DNA of 13,635 nucleotides from Clostridiaceae bacterium (lineage in GTDB: Bacteria > Bacillota > Clostridia > Monoglobales > Firm-18): NCBI GenBank assembly GCA_012511915.1, contig JAAZFB010000450.1, forward strand, positions 1 through 13,635. Reading direction: 5' to 3'. Shown here piece after piece: positions 4,324-13,001 of the stretch (within the stretch, counting starts at the first letter, position 1; the number at the start of each line of letters is the position of its first letter). The position numbers and the translations under genes are program-made. The notes under the pieces were generated by a model. It made no database searches, was not told the DNA's origin, and saw only the letters and a list, made by a program, of their open reading frames with translations.

Positions 4324-5979
4324 TTGAAACAGCAAAACAAAATCATAGCATTATACTGTCGGCTCTCTCGTGATGATGAAAACGAGGGTTACAGTTCAAG
4401 TATTATGTCGCAAAAGCAAATACTCGGTCAATACGCAAAACAGAACGGGCTTACCAATACCGAATTTTTCATTGACGATGGGTATAGCGGAACAAATTTT
4501 CAAAGACCCGGCTGGCAAGATTTAATCGCACGCATTGAAAACGGTGAGGTGTCAACGATTATCTGCAAAGACAGTTCCCGTATGGCACGTAATTACCTCC
4601 AAGCAGGGCTGTATCGTGAGATGTTTCACGAAAAAGGCATTCGGCTGATTTGTGTGAACGACGGCATTGACACAGCTAACGGCGAGGACGATTTTACACC
4701 GTTTCGGGAGATTATGTCGGAATGGTATGCACGGGACTGTTCAAGAAAAGTCAAAGCAGGATACAGGGCAAAAGCTATGAACGGTCAATACACTGGAGCG
4801 TATGCTCCATACGGTTACATGAAAGACCCCGATAACAAGCACAGACTTGTTCCGAACCCTGCTACGGCTGATAATCTGAAGCTCATGTTTGAGTTAGCGG
4901 CAAACGGTATGTCCCTGTTCAAAATCGCCCAATCCCTGCGGAGTGACAGAATATTGAAACCGCGGGCATACACATCACAGGTAACTGGAGGTAAATATGC
5001 CAGCGAGAAGGATATTAAATGCCCTTATGATTGGGCTAGTAAAACGGTTAGCACCATTCTACAAAATCAAGTTTATTTGGGACATTTGGTATCCAATAAG
5101 TTTACCACACAGTCGTTCAAGAGCAAGAAAATTGTTCCGAATGACGAAAGCGAGTGGATTGTTTCCAAAAACACCCACGAGCCGTTGGTAGATGAACATA
5201 CCTTTGAACTGGCGCAAAAAATCACCGTGGTAAAGCGTGTAACGCGAACAGGCGAACCGCATATTTTCGCGGGACTTCTGCGCTGTGGCACCTGCAATAA
5301 AGCGATGCACTACCTAATACGAACAGGACGCAGCTATACCGCAAGCTATTCCTGCACCACATATAGCCGATACGGAAAAGAATATTGTTCTATGCACTAT
5401 ATCCGTTACGAAGATTTATATGACATCGTTCTGAACGATATCCGGCGATATGCGGAATTGGCGAAAAACCATGAACAGGAGTTTGTGGAGGCGTTAAAGA
5501 AAGCGGGGAGCGACAATACGGAAAAACAATTGGCACAATATAAAAAGGACATTTCAAAGGCAAAAAAACGCCTGTCCGAAATAAGCTTTATCATAAAAAA
5601 GCTTTACGAGGACAGCGTCATGGGAAAATTGACCGATGAACGATTTTGCGAGATGACAAGGGATTATGAGGCAGAAAGCGTGGATTTGAAGGTGCGGGTA
5701 CGAGATGCAGAAAAGGCGATTTCTTCCCACAAGGATGCGGACAGCAATTCGCGGCAGTTTACGGCTTTGGTTAAGAAATATTTTGAAGTTGAGGCATTGG
5801 ACGCTGCGATGCTTAACGGGCTTGTTGAAAAGATTGTCATTCACGAGCGGGACATTTCAGAGGGGGAACGGCGGCAGAAAATAGACATTTATTATAACTT
5901 CGTGGGAATTTTAAACGATGGCGAGCATACGTTTGGCGATAGACGGTGGAAAGACTACAGGTCGGAAAAATATCCGTAG
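4324..5979 (+). CDS. Large serine recombinase with DUF4368 C-terminal domain
   Basis: A complete 551-residue site-specific recombinase that excises and integrates the element through a 5'-phosphoserine intermediate. The N-terminal resolvase domain (about 1-150) has YCRLSRDDEN with the expected nucleophile Ser15, plus DSSRMARN with Arg86 and Arg89. The recombinase DNA-binding domain spans about 160-310. A zinc ribbon uses Cys321, Cys324, Cys344 and Cys355. A coiled coil runs about 390-475, and the end (LVEKIVIHERD, QKIDIYYNFVG) is typical of DUF4368. The TTG start is supported by AGGAGG six nucleotides upstream; no nearer ATG fits. All key residues are intact, so it is probably active. It ends in TAG and pairs with the upstream tnpW-like gene. 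Confidence 0.92.
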   Translation: MKQQNKIIALYCRLSRDDENEGYSSSIMSQKQILGQYAKQNGLTNTEFFIDDGYSGTNFQRPGWQDLIARIENGEVSTIICKDSSRMARNYLQAGLYREMFHEKGIRLICVNDGIDTANGEDDFTPFREIMSEWYARDCSRKVKAGYRAKAMNGQYTGAYAPYGYMKDPDNKHRLVPNPATADNLKLMFELAANGMSLFKIAQSLRSDRILKPRAYTSQVTGGKYASEKDIKCPYDWASKTVSTILQNQVYLGHLVSNKFTTQSFKSKKIVPNDESEWIVSKNTHEPLVDEHTFELAQKITVVKRVTRTGEPHIFAGLLRCGTCNKAMHYLIRTGRSYTASYSCTTYSRYGKEYCSMHYIRYEDLYDIVLNDIRRYAELAKNHEQEFVEALKKAGSDNTEKQLAQYKKDISKAKKRLSEISFIIKKLYEDSVMGKLTDERFCEMTRDYEAESVDLKVRVRDAEKAISSHKDADSNSRQFTALVKKYFEVEALDAAMLNGLVEKIVIHERDISEGERRQKIDIYYNFVGILNDGEHTFGDRRWKDYRSEKYP

Positions 5980-6005
5980 GTGTATAACCGTCCATCAACA
6001 TACAG

Positions 6006-6050
6006 AAAAAGCATCCCCGCCGCCGGTTTATGACAGGCAGCGAGGATAGC
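6006..6050 (-). terminator. Terminator of the RHS/immunity operon
   Basis: On the minus strand an interrupted G/C-rich hairpin (6050-6011) is followed by five T (6010-6006). Paired blocks are GC, ATCC/GGAT, CGC/GCG and GCC/GGC. It begins about 12 nt after the immunity gene stop and also faces the end of the recombinase gene from the other side. Confidence 0.65.
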
Positions 6051-6061
6051 AATTAAATGTT

Positions 6062-6559
6062 TCAATTTATTGACAAACTAAAAGGCATTGAAATTATTTG
6101 TCGCTTACCAAATATGATTCCAGTGGCAACAAATTTGATTTTTGCAATTTCCTGTAACAAATAGTTTTCATCCTTGTTTGATAATAGTAGTGTTACATTG
6201 TTACAACTTCTTGTGGACGAAGGCTTGATTGTGCCAACCAGCCCGGACTCCCCACCCATATCAATAATATTACCAAGAATGATCTCCTCGTTACCTTTCT
6301 CATAGACCTTTATGTCAACGAGAGAATACTGTTTTAATAAAGACGGATTGTAAATTTCTAACGACACAACCGCTACATTAGTGTTCTCCATAGAAATATT
6401 GTCCGTTTGAACGCCATAAGAGGCTAATGATAGTTTGGGCTTGGATATTTCAACGCTCTTAACATTAATTACCAGTGGTGTAAAAAATACATCTTTAACG
6501 ATGAGCGCTAACAACACCGTTATAATGACGCAACATAAAATTATCACTTTCTTTTTCAC
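6062..6559 (-). CDS. Membrane-anchored, extracytoplasmic probable immunity protein
   Basis: A 165-residue protein with one N-terminal membrane segment (about 5-24, after MKKK). The rest is beta-rich and should face outward, as expected for an N-in anchor. The body (VNVKSVEISKP, VAVVSLEIYNPSL, KIKFVATGIIFG) has the feel of a WHy/LEA14-type immunoglobulin-like fold, which I cannot confirm. It starts with GTG at 6559, 14 nt after the RHS stop. Its Shine-Dalgarno GGAGGTGA overlaps that stop, so translation is coupled to the RHS gene. Because the adjacent RHS tip is a predicted exported amidase, an immunity protein on the outer membrane face makes sense. It is the last gene before a terminator. 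The function is inferred from position and topology. Confidence 0.65.
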   Translation of the reverse strand: MKKKVIILCCVIITVLLALIVKDVFFTPLVINVKSVEISKPKLSLASYGVQTDNISMENTNVAVVSLEIYNPSLLKQYSLVDIKVYEKGNEEIILGNIIDMGGESGLVGTIKPSSTRSCNNVTLLLSNKDENYLLQEIAKIKFVATGIIFGKRQIISMPFSLSIN

Positions 6560-6573
6560 CTCGTCTCACCTCC

Positions 6574-9500
6574 TTAATATCGGATTCTAATGATGTATAT
6601 ATCACCATTAAATGAACTACCAAGAATTGAACTAAGGGATTCGTCCGTTCTTGCATTTGTATGCCCTGAAAGGTGTATCCCATCACCTTGTATTGAGGTC
6701 ACTATTCCAAGATGATTGATATATCCCGGCGGAACATCATCAAAGTTACTATAAGCAATGACATCTCCTGGTAATATCCCGCCCGGAACTGTTGAAAAAT
6801 CCGATCCTTTTGCCATATACGCAACACCATCTGAGCGATCGCCAGAGGTAAAGTATCGGTAAAACTCATCAGGGCGAAGCCACGAAGCAGTAGCGTCGGT
6901 TGTAGATTTCCCGAATATACCTCGCACACCTCCAGTTGAATAGCTTTTCCAATTCCATTCATTAGTCATTGCCATTCCTGCTCCATTTAAAGCAATTGAT
7001 ATGAAATTAGTGCAATCCGACCCATCAGAACTGTTCACACTGGAGTCATAATAATGGAATCCGTTTTCATAAGATGTTTTATCATCATAATACAAGGCAA
7101 TTTCTACGGCTTTTGCTCTACTTCTAACAGATTCAGCTCCTGCATGAGCAGCATTCATACCAGCTTGATTGCCTGCATAATATGCATCCCACCATTGATC
7201 CGTGTAGCCGCCGGCTCCATTGATTAAGTCATTTGCCCAGCTTGGCAGGTCTTTATCGCTTTCCGCATACAGTCCGGAGCTATCGGTATAATTCACCGGA
7301 TTATTGACACAATACACATACCGATTCATTCCCTGTGGATTTGATATATTTCCTCTAATTATATCAAGGCTTGTGAACCTCCCAACTTTTGGGTCGTAAT
7401 AACGGGCACGAAGATAATACTGCTCTAACTCACTGTCATAGTATTCACCTGCGTATTTTATGGGATTTTCAATTGTTTCCACAGTTTCCGTTGTTCGGAT
7501 ATTACCCCACGCATCATAGGCATAGGTGTTTACAACATCACCATTACTGTCTGCCATTCCTATTATATCACCGCGTGCATTTTTTAAGTAAAAATACCAC
7601 TGACTACCAATTTTGCGGGACATTATTTGCCCATTAATATAGACATTTTGGGCGGTAGTGGTGCTGCCGTTTCTTTCGGCGATGACGTTTCCTTTAGTAC
7701 CAACTATGTATTTTTTATCACCCTTTGCGGTTCTAAGACCGTTTGCATCGTATTTATAAGTATGGGTTATGCCGCTGATTGTTGCGGAGGAAAGCCTGTC
7801 CCAATTATCATAAATATATGTGTCGTTGTTATGGGAAATTAATGCCCCAGCGGCATTGTAATCGTACTCATCCGTTATTATACCATTTTCTTCTATTGAT
7901 TTCAAGCGGTTTGATTTATTATAATTATATGTTTTTATCAAACCTGTACTGTGTGATTCTTCAGTTCTGTTTCCACGTGCGTCATAATAATATGTAATTG
8001 TATTATTGTCGCCGTAATTTGCAGTTTTCAGGCGGTTCATCTCGTCATAGGTGTAGGTTGTTGTTATGCCGTTTCTCGTTTCCGTCAGAATATTGCTGTT
8101 TTTGTCATAAGTATACGCTAAATTGTTAATCGATATTGCACTATGTTTGGTTATAATACTTGTTACGCGATTTAGATTATCGTAAGTGTAGGTTGTTGTC
8201 AATGGTCCCGAATACATCGTTTTAATCATACCATCATCGTAATAATCAAAGTAATAATCGGAGTTTAACGCATATACCGAATCGACACGGTTTAGGTTAT
8301 CATAATAATATTCAGTATACATGCCTAATGTATCACCTGAAAGCTCTACTTGTCCCGTTGTGGTATACTGATACGCCGTGCTTACACCGTCCTGTGCTTT
8401 GCCGTACAGTCTGCCAAAATTGTTGTAACCGTACTGAATTGCCGTGACGGTACTGTCCGAAGGCGTAATTTTGAGAACCCCATGCCTGCCATATTTATAA
8501 TTTAAATCAGTTCCGCCGCTTGACAGCTTTGTTATGTTGCTCATACCATCGTATTGCATGGTGTATGTGCCACCGCCCTCATTTTTGCGAGTGGTTCTGC
8601 CCATTTCATCGCTTAGGAAGGAATCGGAATGAGTTAAAAGACTGTTGTACTGATAAAAAGTTAATTGTTTGTTTCCTGATTCATCAGTTGTTGTTGCACG
8701 ACTTGCCGTAGCATCGCCGTCTGCATTATATTGATGCTCAAAATTTGGTGTATTGAATTTATTATAATTTGCCGAAGCGCTTGTTCCGTCGGGAAGTAAG
8801 GTTTTTTTAAGCCGTCCCATTTTATCGTATGTATAGCTATATTCATTGCCGTTAGGGTCAGTATATTCCGTTATTTTTCCGGCTATGTTATACCTGTACT
8901 CAGCGCTAATCGGCACTCCGTTATATCCTTCAGGGTAAGCATACTTTGATTCAAGATTTCCGAATGCGTCGCATTGTAATTTTATATGATTTTCTTTTGT
9001 TGACGGTGCGGTAACAGGGACGAAATATGACAATTGGGTTCTTGCTGTCGGGTCGTACTCAGTTATGTATTTGTTTCCTGCGTTGTCTGTTACTTCTTCG
9101 ACTCGTCCGAACGCATCGTATTTTGCTTTGGTGCTTTTGCCACCGTCGTCGATTACTTCGGCAAGACGGGTATAGTCATCATAGCAGTATTTGGTTGTTA
9201 TCGATTCGTAGCCATCGCTTACAGGGCGATCGAGGTCGAATTGGACCAGTAACAGCCCCTCTCCTTCGGAGCCGTACAAATACTGCGATGCGCTTTTTAA
9301 GCTGTAAGTGCCGTCTATAAAGTTGTAAATGTATTCGTTTTTTATTACTACATCAAAGACTACGGCGGGGTCTATAGTGTATAACGGGTTAAGATATAGT
9401 CCGGGATACACATAGTCAGTTACAAAACAAAAGGGATAACCGTCGCCCTGTACGAGGGGACTGTACTCACTCAGCAACCGCCCGTTTTCGTCGTACTCGA

Positions 9501-11430
9501 ATTCCCACCAATCACCGTCGGGATTTGTTTGTTTCTCAACGTTGCCGAAAAGGTATTCATACTCATATAAAGTGGTTGAAGTTCCGCCCTGATAGTTGCA
9601 TGCTTCGGAGGCCACAAAGGCATTGTATTGGTCGTATGTATAGGTTGTCTGCGCAATTTGATTGCCCAGCACGTAATGTGTGTTAGATGGGTCGTTCATT
9701 TTTATTTTTGTAAGATTTCCCGTGTATGTACTGTTTTCATAAAGATATTCCGTTTCCTCACCCATAGCGTTTGTATATTTGATTAATCTGCCAAGACTGT
9801 CGTAATCCCATAATTCGGTGACAGGATCCCCATCCGCTTCATTAAAACATTGAGCACTTGTCACCTTTTTATGCAGTGCGTGATAGGTGTAAGTAGTGGT
9901 ATATTTCGCTCTCTCTAAGGGATTGTCGTATAAATCTGCCTCCAGTAGGCGGGTTTCAGTTTCCAGCCCTCCCCAACTGTTATACGTCATGGCGGCATAT
10001 GTATGAACCTCATCTACATCATTTTGAATTATGTTTCCAACAAATACTATTGAATCCTTGAATGTGGAATGGTAATAGTAATAGTTTTCAACAGACTGAT
10101 ACAGCTTGGAACTACTTGATTTTTCCGAATACAGCCTGCCGTTTCTGTAGGTGTTTCTTGTAATCAGCTTGTCATTTGGTGTAAAGGCAGCAGTTGCCGT
10201 AGATATGAATTCAACCATGTTCCCTGAATAATCATCTGGATCGTTGAAATTGGTAACAGGGTAACCCGTCTCATTGCTAATACTGTAATCACCGCAATGA
10301 CCGTAATAACTGTAATCCAAGCGGTTTTGCTCCCCTGCAATGCCACCCGATACTACGTATTTATCATAGCGCGCCTTTACTCTTAAGGTGTCATAATAGC
10401 CATGCCTGCCTAAACCTTTGCGAACCTTTTCATATTCATACATCGAAATATGGTTTTTATATTGTATAATGTTTATCAACGGCTTAATAGTTGTCGAAAC
10501 ATTATAAAGAAAACCCGGTTTCCATGCAAGATCTTCATATTCCTCCGTGTCGGGGGTAACCCCACCGTAGTAGTAATAAACGGGATATCCATTAGTTCCT
10601 TCAGCATTACTGCTTGAAAGATACCATGCACGCAGGGTCTGCCATGTACCGTCCCTCATCTCTGCTATCATTGACACAACTGTTCTTTCGTATGTAATGG
10701 TTTTGGCTACGCTACCGTTAGGTTTTTTTATCGTTAAAATAACGTCATTGGGGGCATTCTCGTTTTCTATTTTGCCTTGATAGTTGAAAATAACCTCGCG
10801 CCCGATTGAGTCTGTAATTTTCGAGATAAGCGGCTTTGGCTTTTCAACGCAAATATTGTCAAAATCTACTTGAGTTGTGCCGTCTGGTGCAACAATAGCG
10901 ATGAATACATAACGAGTGGAGGATGATGTTGAAAAGCTCCCTGTTACTTCATCCCATGCATTAGCAACAAGATTATACGGAACATAAATCCTCTGAACTG
11001 ACATTTCATTATATGCGGCATCCAACAAATGAATCTCGATATCAATATCGTCGTTAACACCGTAGCGCGGAAACACATCCGCCGAAAGGTTGTATGACGT
11101 ACTCGGCTCAACCTCTATAGCGGTGGACGCAGCGAAGACAAAACTACTACTGTTCATGCGTAGTGCGGAATCGTCGTATCTTCCTGTGTAGACGGGAGTG
11201 ACGCCGCTTGATGATGTGTTCCACATATCAAGACCATTCTCAAAACATCCGTTGGGAACACGGTTAACAATATTTTTTAAGGTATGCTCAAATTTTATCG
11301 TGTTGCCAAACTTGTCACGGATACCGATAAGACGCCCATCATTAGCAAAGTATTGGACGGTTTTATCTGCGTCTGTAAAGGAATAGTATGATCTAATCTG
11401 ATCGTTGCTGTATGATGTATCATTTTGCAC
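6574..11430 (-). CDS. C-terminal open segment of the RHS protein (YD repeats and amidase tip)
   Basis: The 1618-residue open frame after the TAG, counted from a GTG. This GTG has no Shine-Dalgarno, and coding similarity clearly extends upstream of it (ADFSSSAPSSHLKRYYTDN), so it is not a genuine start. It holds the carbohydrate-binding-like module, the YD-repeat shell, the RHS core and the Amidase_6-like tip. Without readthrough or reinitiation it would not be made or exported. The frame shows no other stop or frameshift over almost 5 kb, so any inactivation is recent. Confidence 0.75.
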   Translation of the reverse strand: MQNDTSYSNDQIRSYYSFTDADKTVQYFANDGRLIGIRDKFGNTIKFEHTLKNIVNRVPNGCFENGLDMWNTSSSGVTPVYTGRYDDSALRMNSSSFVFAASTAIEVEPSTSYNLSADVFPRYGVNDDIDIEIHLLDAAYNEMSVQRIYVPYNLVANAWDEVTGSFSTSSSTRYVFIAIVAPDGTTQVDFDNICVEKPKPLISKITDSIGREVIFNYQGKIENENAPNDVILTIKKPNGSVAKTITYERTVVSMIAEMRDGTWQTLRAWYLSSSNAEGTNGYPVYYYYGGVTPDTEEYEDLAWKPGFLYNVSTTIKPLINIIQYKNHISMYEYEKVRKGLGRHGYYDTLRVKARYDKYVVSGGIAGEQNRLDYSYYGHCGDYSISNETGYPVTNFNDPDDYSGNMVEFISTATAAFTPNDKLITRNTYRNGRLYSEKSSSSKLYQSVENYYYYHSTFKDSIVFVGNIIQNDVDEVHTYAAMTYNSWGGLETETRLLEADLYDNPLERAKYTTTYTYHALHKKVTSAQCFNEADGDPVTELWDYDSLGRLIKYTNAMGEETEYLYENSTYTGNLTKIKMNDPSNTHYVLGNQIAQTTYTYDQYNAFVASEACNYQGGTSTTLYEYEYLFGNVEKQTNPDGDWWEFEYDENGRLLSEYSPLVQGDGYPFCFVTDYVYPGLYLNPLYTIDPAVVFDVVIKNEYIYNFIDGTYSLKSASQYLYGSEGEGLLLVQFDLDRPVSDGYESITTKYCYDDYTRLAEVIDDGGKSTKAKYDAFGRVEEVTDNAGNKYITEYDPTARTQLSYFVPVTAPSTKENHIKLQCDAFGNLESKYAYPEGYNGVPISAEYRYNIAGKITEYTDPNGNEYSYTYDKMGRLKKTLLPDGTSASANYNKFNTPNFEHQYNADGDATASRATTTDESGNKQLTFYQYNSLLTHSDSFLSDEMGRTTRKNEGGGTYTMQYDGMSNITKLSSGGTDLNYKYGRHGVLKITPSDSTVTAIQYGYNNFGRLYGKAQDGVSTAYQYTTTGQVELSGDTLGMYTEYYYDNLNRVDSVYALNSDYYFDYYDDGMIKTMYSGPLTTTYTYDNLNRVTSIITKHSAISINNLAYTYDKNSNILTETRNGITTTYTYDEMNRLKTANYGDNNTITYYYDARGNRTEESHSTGLIKTYNYNKSNRLKSIEENGIITDEYDYNAAGALISHNNDTYIYDNWDRLSSATISGITHTYKYDANGLRTAKGDKKYIVGTKGNVIAERNGSTTTAQNVYINGQIMSRKIGSQWYFYLKNARGDIIGMADSNGDVVNTYAYDAWGNIRTTETVETIENPIKYAGEYYDSELEQYYLRARYYDPKVGRFTSLDIIRGNISNPQGMNRYVYCVNNPVNYTDSSGLYAESDKDLPSWANDLINGAGGYTDQWWDAYYAGNQAGMNAAHAGAESVRSRAKAVEIALYYDDKTSYENGFHYYDSSVNSSDGSDCTNFISIALNGAGMAMTNEWNWKSYSTGGVRGIFGKSTTDATASWLRPDEFYRYFTSGDRSDGVAYMAKGSDFSTVPGGILPGDVIAYSNFDDVPPGYINHLGIVTSIQGDGIHLSGHTNARTDESLSSILGSSFNGDIYIIRIRY

Positions 11431-11496
11431 AAATACAGCATTGTCTGTATAATACCTTTTAAGATGACTGGAGGGTGCAGATGAGGAAAAATCTGC

Positions 11497-11499
11497 CTA
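11497..11499 (-). other. In-frame TAG interrupting the RHS gene
   Basis: Context on the minus strand is GGC GGA GTG TAC TAG GCA GAT TTT. Reading frames on both sides are identical and continuous. TAG is also the normal final stop of the MNT gene, the recombinase and the XRE regulator, so it is not reassigned in this genome. Confidence 0.95.
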
Positions 11500-12216
11500 G
11501 TACACTCCGCCATCACCTGTATGATAATAAACCTTTTGTTCTACATCATATGCGTATGTGTCTTCGATTAGGTATGGAATATAGTCTTTTGAAATCTGCA
11601 CTGACGGAAAGTTAAACGACCATCCAGTACCGAGGCTGTATCGGTCATTCAGGTATGAAGAATCGTCATATGTGTTAATGTTTACAAGCGCGCCGTATGA
11701 ATTTTTCACCTGCATAATTTTTTTGGCAGCAAAATCTGCCTGTGCTGTCTGATACACACGACCGATATTTAAATTAAGACCATTACGCCCCGGCAGGGAT
11801 ATGTCCGAAAACCGCAAGGTAAGCTCTCCGTTGTAGGATGATATCTCCTCGCTTGCAAAGGATTTAAATGACAGCTTTTGTTCGGGAATGCTGTTTGTTA
11901 CGTTCGGTGCAAAAATTGTGTTAAATTCCGAAGGAGTAATATCATCTGTGCTGAAGAGCTGAATATCACCCTCATTGGCATCATCAGTTACCTCAATGCT
12001 GGCGACAAGAGCATCCTCGTGCGCCACAACAGGTCTGTCGAAAGTAATATCAGAAACTGACGTGCCGCTAACAATAGTAGCAGGAATCGAAGATTTGTCA
12101 ATGTTTTTACTGGAAGAACCTCCGGTATCAGCACTAACAACCGAGATATTCAGCGGTGTGCTGAATATCAATGTTATAACCAAGAAGATTGATAGTATTT
12201 TGCCCATATTTTTCAT
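11497..12216 (-). CDS. N-terminal open segment of the RHS protein (signal peptide to TAG)
   Basis: If the TAG is honoured, translation gives a 239-residue exported fragment ending HTGDGGVY. It has a Sec signal peptide (basic MKNMGK, hydrophobic core LSIFLVITLIF, cleavage near VSA-DTGG), a Ser/Thr/acidic linker and the start of the N-terminal beta domain (LTLRFSDISLPGRNGLNLN). It would lack the YD shell and the toxin tip, so it is probably a non-functional stub. The frame continues unchanged after the TAG. Confidence 0.7.
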   Translation of the reverse strand: MKNMGKILSIFLVITLIFSTPLNISVVSADTGGSSSKNIDKSSIPATIVSGTSVSDITFDRPVVAHEDALVASIEVTDDANEGDIQLFSTDDITPSEFNTIFAPNVTNSIPEQKLSFKSFASEEISSYNGELTLRFSDISLPGRNGLNLNIGRVYQTAQADFAAKKIMQVKNSYGALVNINTYDDSSYLNDRYSLGTGWSFNFPSVQISKDYIPYLIEDTYAYDVEQKVYYHTGDGGVY

Positions 12217-12247
12217 ATCTGCAACTCCTTATTTATAATAGTAGAAT

Positions 12248-12844
12248 TTAATTATTTTTAGACAAAATACCTTTGAAAATTTCCGCATTAGGATCGTCCT
12301 CCAAAATGGGATTGATAATCGGAACTTTTTTAGTATCTTTCTTTTCTTCACCATTTTGCTCCTCTTTTTCTTCGCTACTTTGCTCCTCATTTTTTTCTCT
12401 TTTAATGGAAATAGTTCCACCTGTTTTTATTGGAAATGCTTTCTTTATTTTTTCCCCGTCAACTTCTTCAATATAATATGCCTCGCTTATATTAATTTCA
12501 TATGTATCATAATCAGGGTGATCTTTATACTCAGCGTTTATGCTTTCGATATTTATGGTAGGAAGGCCTGTTTCCTCAGTATTTGATTGCTTGTTATTTA
12601 TTAATGCTTTTTCAATATCAATAATAGGAACTTCCTCTTCAAAATTACTGTCAAAAGAAATATTCTTATTAATTCTATCAGAAATAATATTGGTATCATA
12701 CTTAATAACAGGAGCAATCACAGAATCAAAAAATGACATGGCATATCCTGCCGTGAATAAAACAATTAATATTACACCAATAAGAATAGCAATAATTTTG
12801 TCAAATTTGCTTTTAGGATTTCTAATTTTTTTCTTGCTTTTCAT
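12248..12844 (-). CDS. Single-pass membrane protein, first gene of the RHS operon (unknown function)
   Basis: A 198-residue protein with a very basic N-terminus (MKSKKKIRNPKSKFDK), one membrane segment (about 16-38, AILIGVILIVLFTAGYAM) and an outward-facing acidic domain. The domain ends in a Glu/Lys-rich low-complexity stretch (about 150-175, EEQSSEEKEEQNGEEKK). An upstream ATG at 12916 is possible, but GGAGGG stands 10 nt before the 12844 start and the likely promoter lies between the two, so I chose 12844. It precedes the RHS gene by 31 nt with no terminator between, so they are probably co-transcribed. I do not recognise the family. A role in export, anchoring or folding of the RHS protein is possible but unproven. 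Confidence 0.7.
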   Translation of the reverse strand: MKSKKKIRNPKSKFDKIIAILIGVILIVLFTAGYAMSFFDSVIAPVIKYDTNIISDRINKNISFDSNFEEEVPIIDIEKALINNKQSNTEETGLPTINIESINAEYKDHPDYDTYEINISEAYYIEEVDGEKIKKAFPIKTGGTISIKREKNEEQSSEEKEEQNGEEKKDTKKVPIINPILEDDPNAEIFKGILSKNN

Positions 12845-12895
12845 TTTTGCTTTCCCTCCAATGTGGTATTTTTTTGTTCTTTCCATATATTGCAT

Positions 12896-12924
12896 ATTAT
12901 AACATAATGTATTCATATTGTATA
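12896..12924 (-). promoter_or_regulatory. Promoter candidate of the membrane protein/RHS/immunity operon
   Basis: On the minus strand TATACA (12924-12919), 17 nt, TATAAT (12901-12896). It lies about 50 nt upstream of the preferred start at 12844 and inside the longer alternative reading frame, which supports the shorter start. Confidence 0.55.
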
Positions 12925-12981
12925 TATTACACAGTAAATTATATACATATTTCGCTTATATGTCAAGTTTAAATCTATATT

Positions 12982-13001
12982 ATATAGTTATCATATAGTT
13001 A
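12982..13001. promoter_or_regulatory. Tandem operator candidate ATATAGTTA x2
   Basis: The 9-mer ATATAGTTA occurs at 12982-12990 and 12993-13001, an 11-bp period, so both copies face the same side of the helix. It lies between the divergent RHS operon and the XRE regulator gene, just upstream of a TACAAT -10-like box (13021-13026). It is a plausible binding site for the adjacent XRE protein. Confidence 0.45.

Larger units (their letters stand above)
3640..6003 (+). mobile_element. Small serine-recombinase element (tnpW plus DUF4368 recombinase), ends not defined
   Basis: The plus-strand unit of leader, tnpW and large serine recombinase sits between minus-strand genes that belong to a toxin locus. 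The right end should lie between the recombinase stop (5979) and the T-tract of the opposite-strand terminator (about 6006). The left end should lie between the HEPN promoter (3613) and the leader repeats (3715). I see no clear terminal inverted repeat. This fits large serine recombinase elements, which recognise short target sites and leave only a dinucleotide duplication. No cargo gene is recognisable, so it may be a minimal or decayed element. Confidence 0.5.
6574..12216 (-). pseudogene. Exported RHS/YD-repeat polymorphic toxin with Amidase_6-like tip, interrupted by one in-frame TAG
   Basis: One reading frame of 1880 codons is broken only by TAG at codon 240 (11499-11497). Residues 1-29 are a Sec signal peptide ending VVSA. 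An N-terminal beta-rich domain (about 110-260) spans the TAG, and a carbohydrate-binding-like jelly roll lies at about 315-460. Many YD repeats (YDxxGR, YTYDxxNR) run about 690-1600. The RHS core (RYYDPKVGRFTSLD, RYVYCVNNPVNYTDSSGL) ends near 1649. The last 231 residues (6577-7269) form an Amidase_6/NlpC-like domain with DCTNF (Cys about 1735), GDVIAYS and NHLGIV (His about 1835). ATG at 12216 has AAGGAG 9 nt upstream. In the family, the shell encloses a toxin tip released after processing. It probably hydrolyses peptidoglycan or another amide. A single C-to-T change (CAG to TAG) would explain the stop. Confidence 0.85.

Noticed and set aside
7389..9320. Several long open frames on the plus strand opposite the RHS gene
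   Set aside because: They are antisense to strongly patterned YD-repeat coding sequence, lack ribosome binding sites and have odd Cys/His-rich compositions.
11430..11430. GTG as a separate start for an independent YD-repeat gene
   Set aside because: There is no Shine-Dalgarno, and the same frame continues upstream with coding sequence to the TAG and beyond into the signal-peptide segment.
6574..11430. Reassigned genetic code with TAG as a sense codon
   Set aside because: Three other intact genes in the window end in TAG at the expected family length.
11431..11513. Programmed frameshift joining the two RHS segments
   Set aside because: Both segments are in the same frame (start-to-start distance divisible by three), so only a stop codon separates them.
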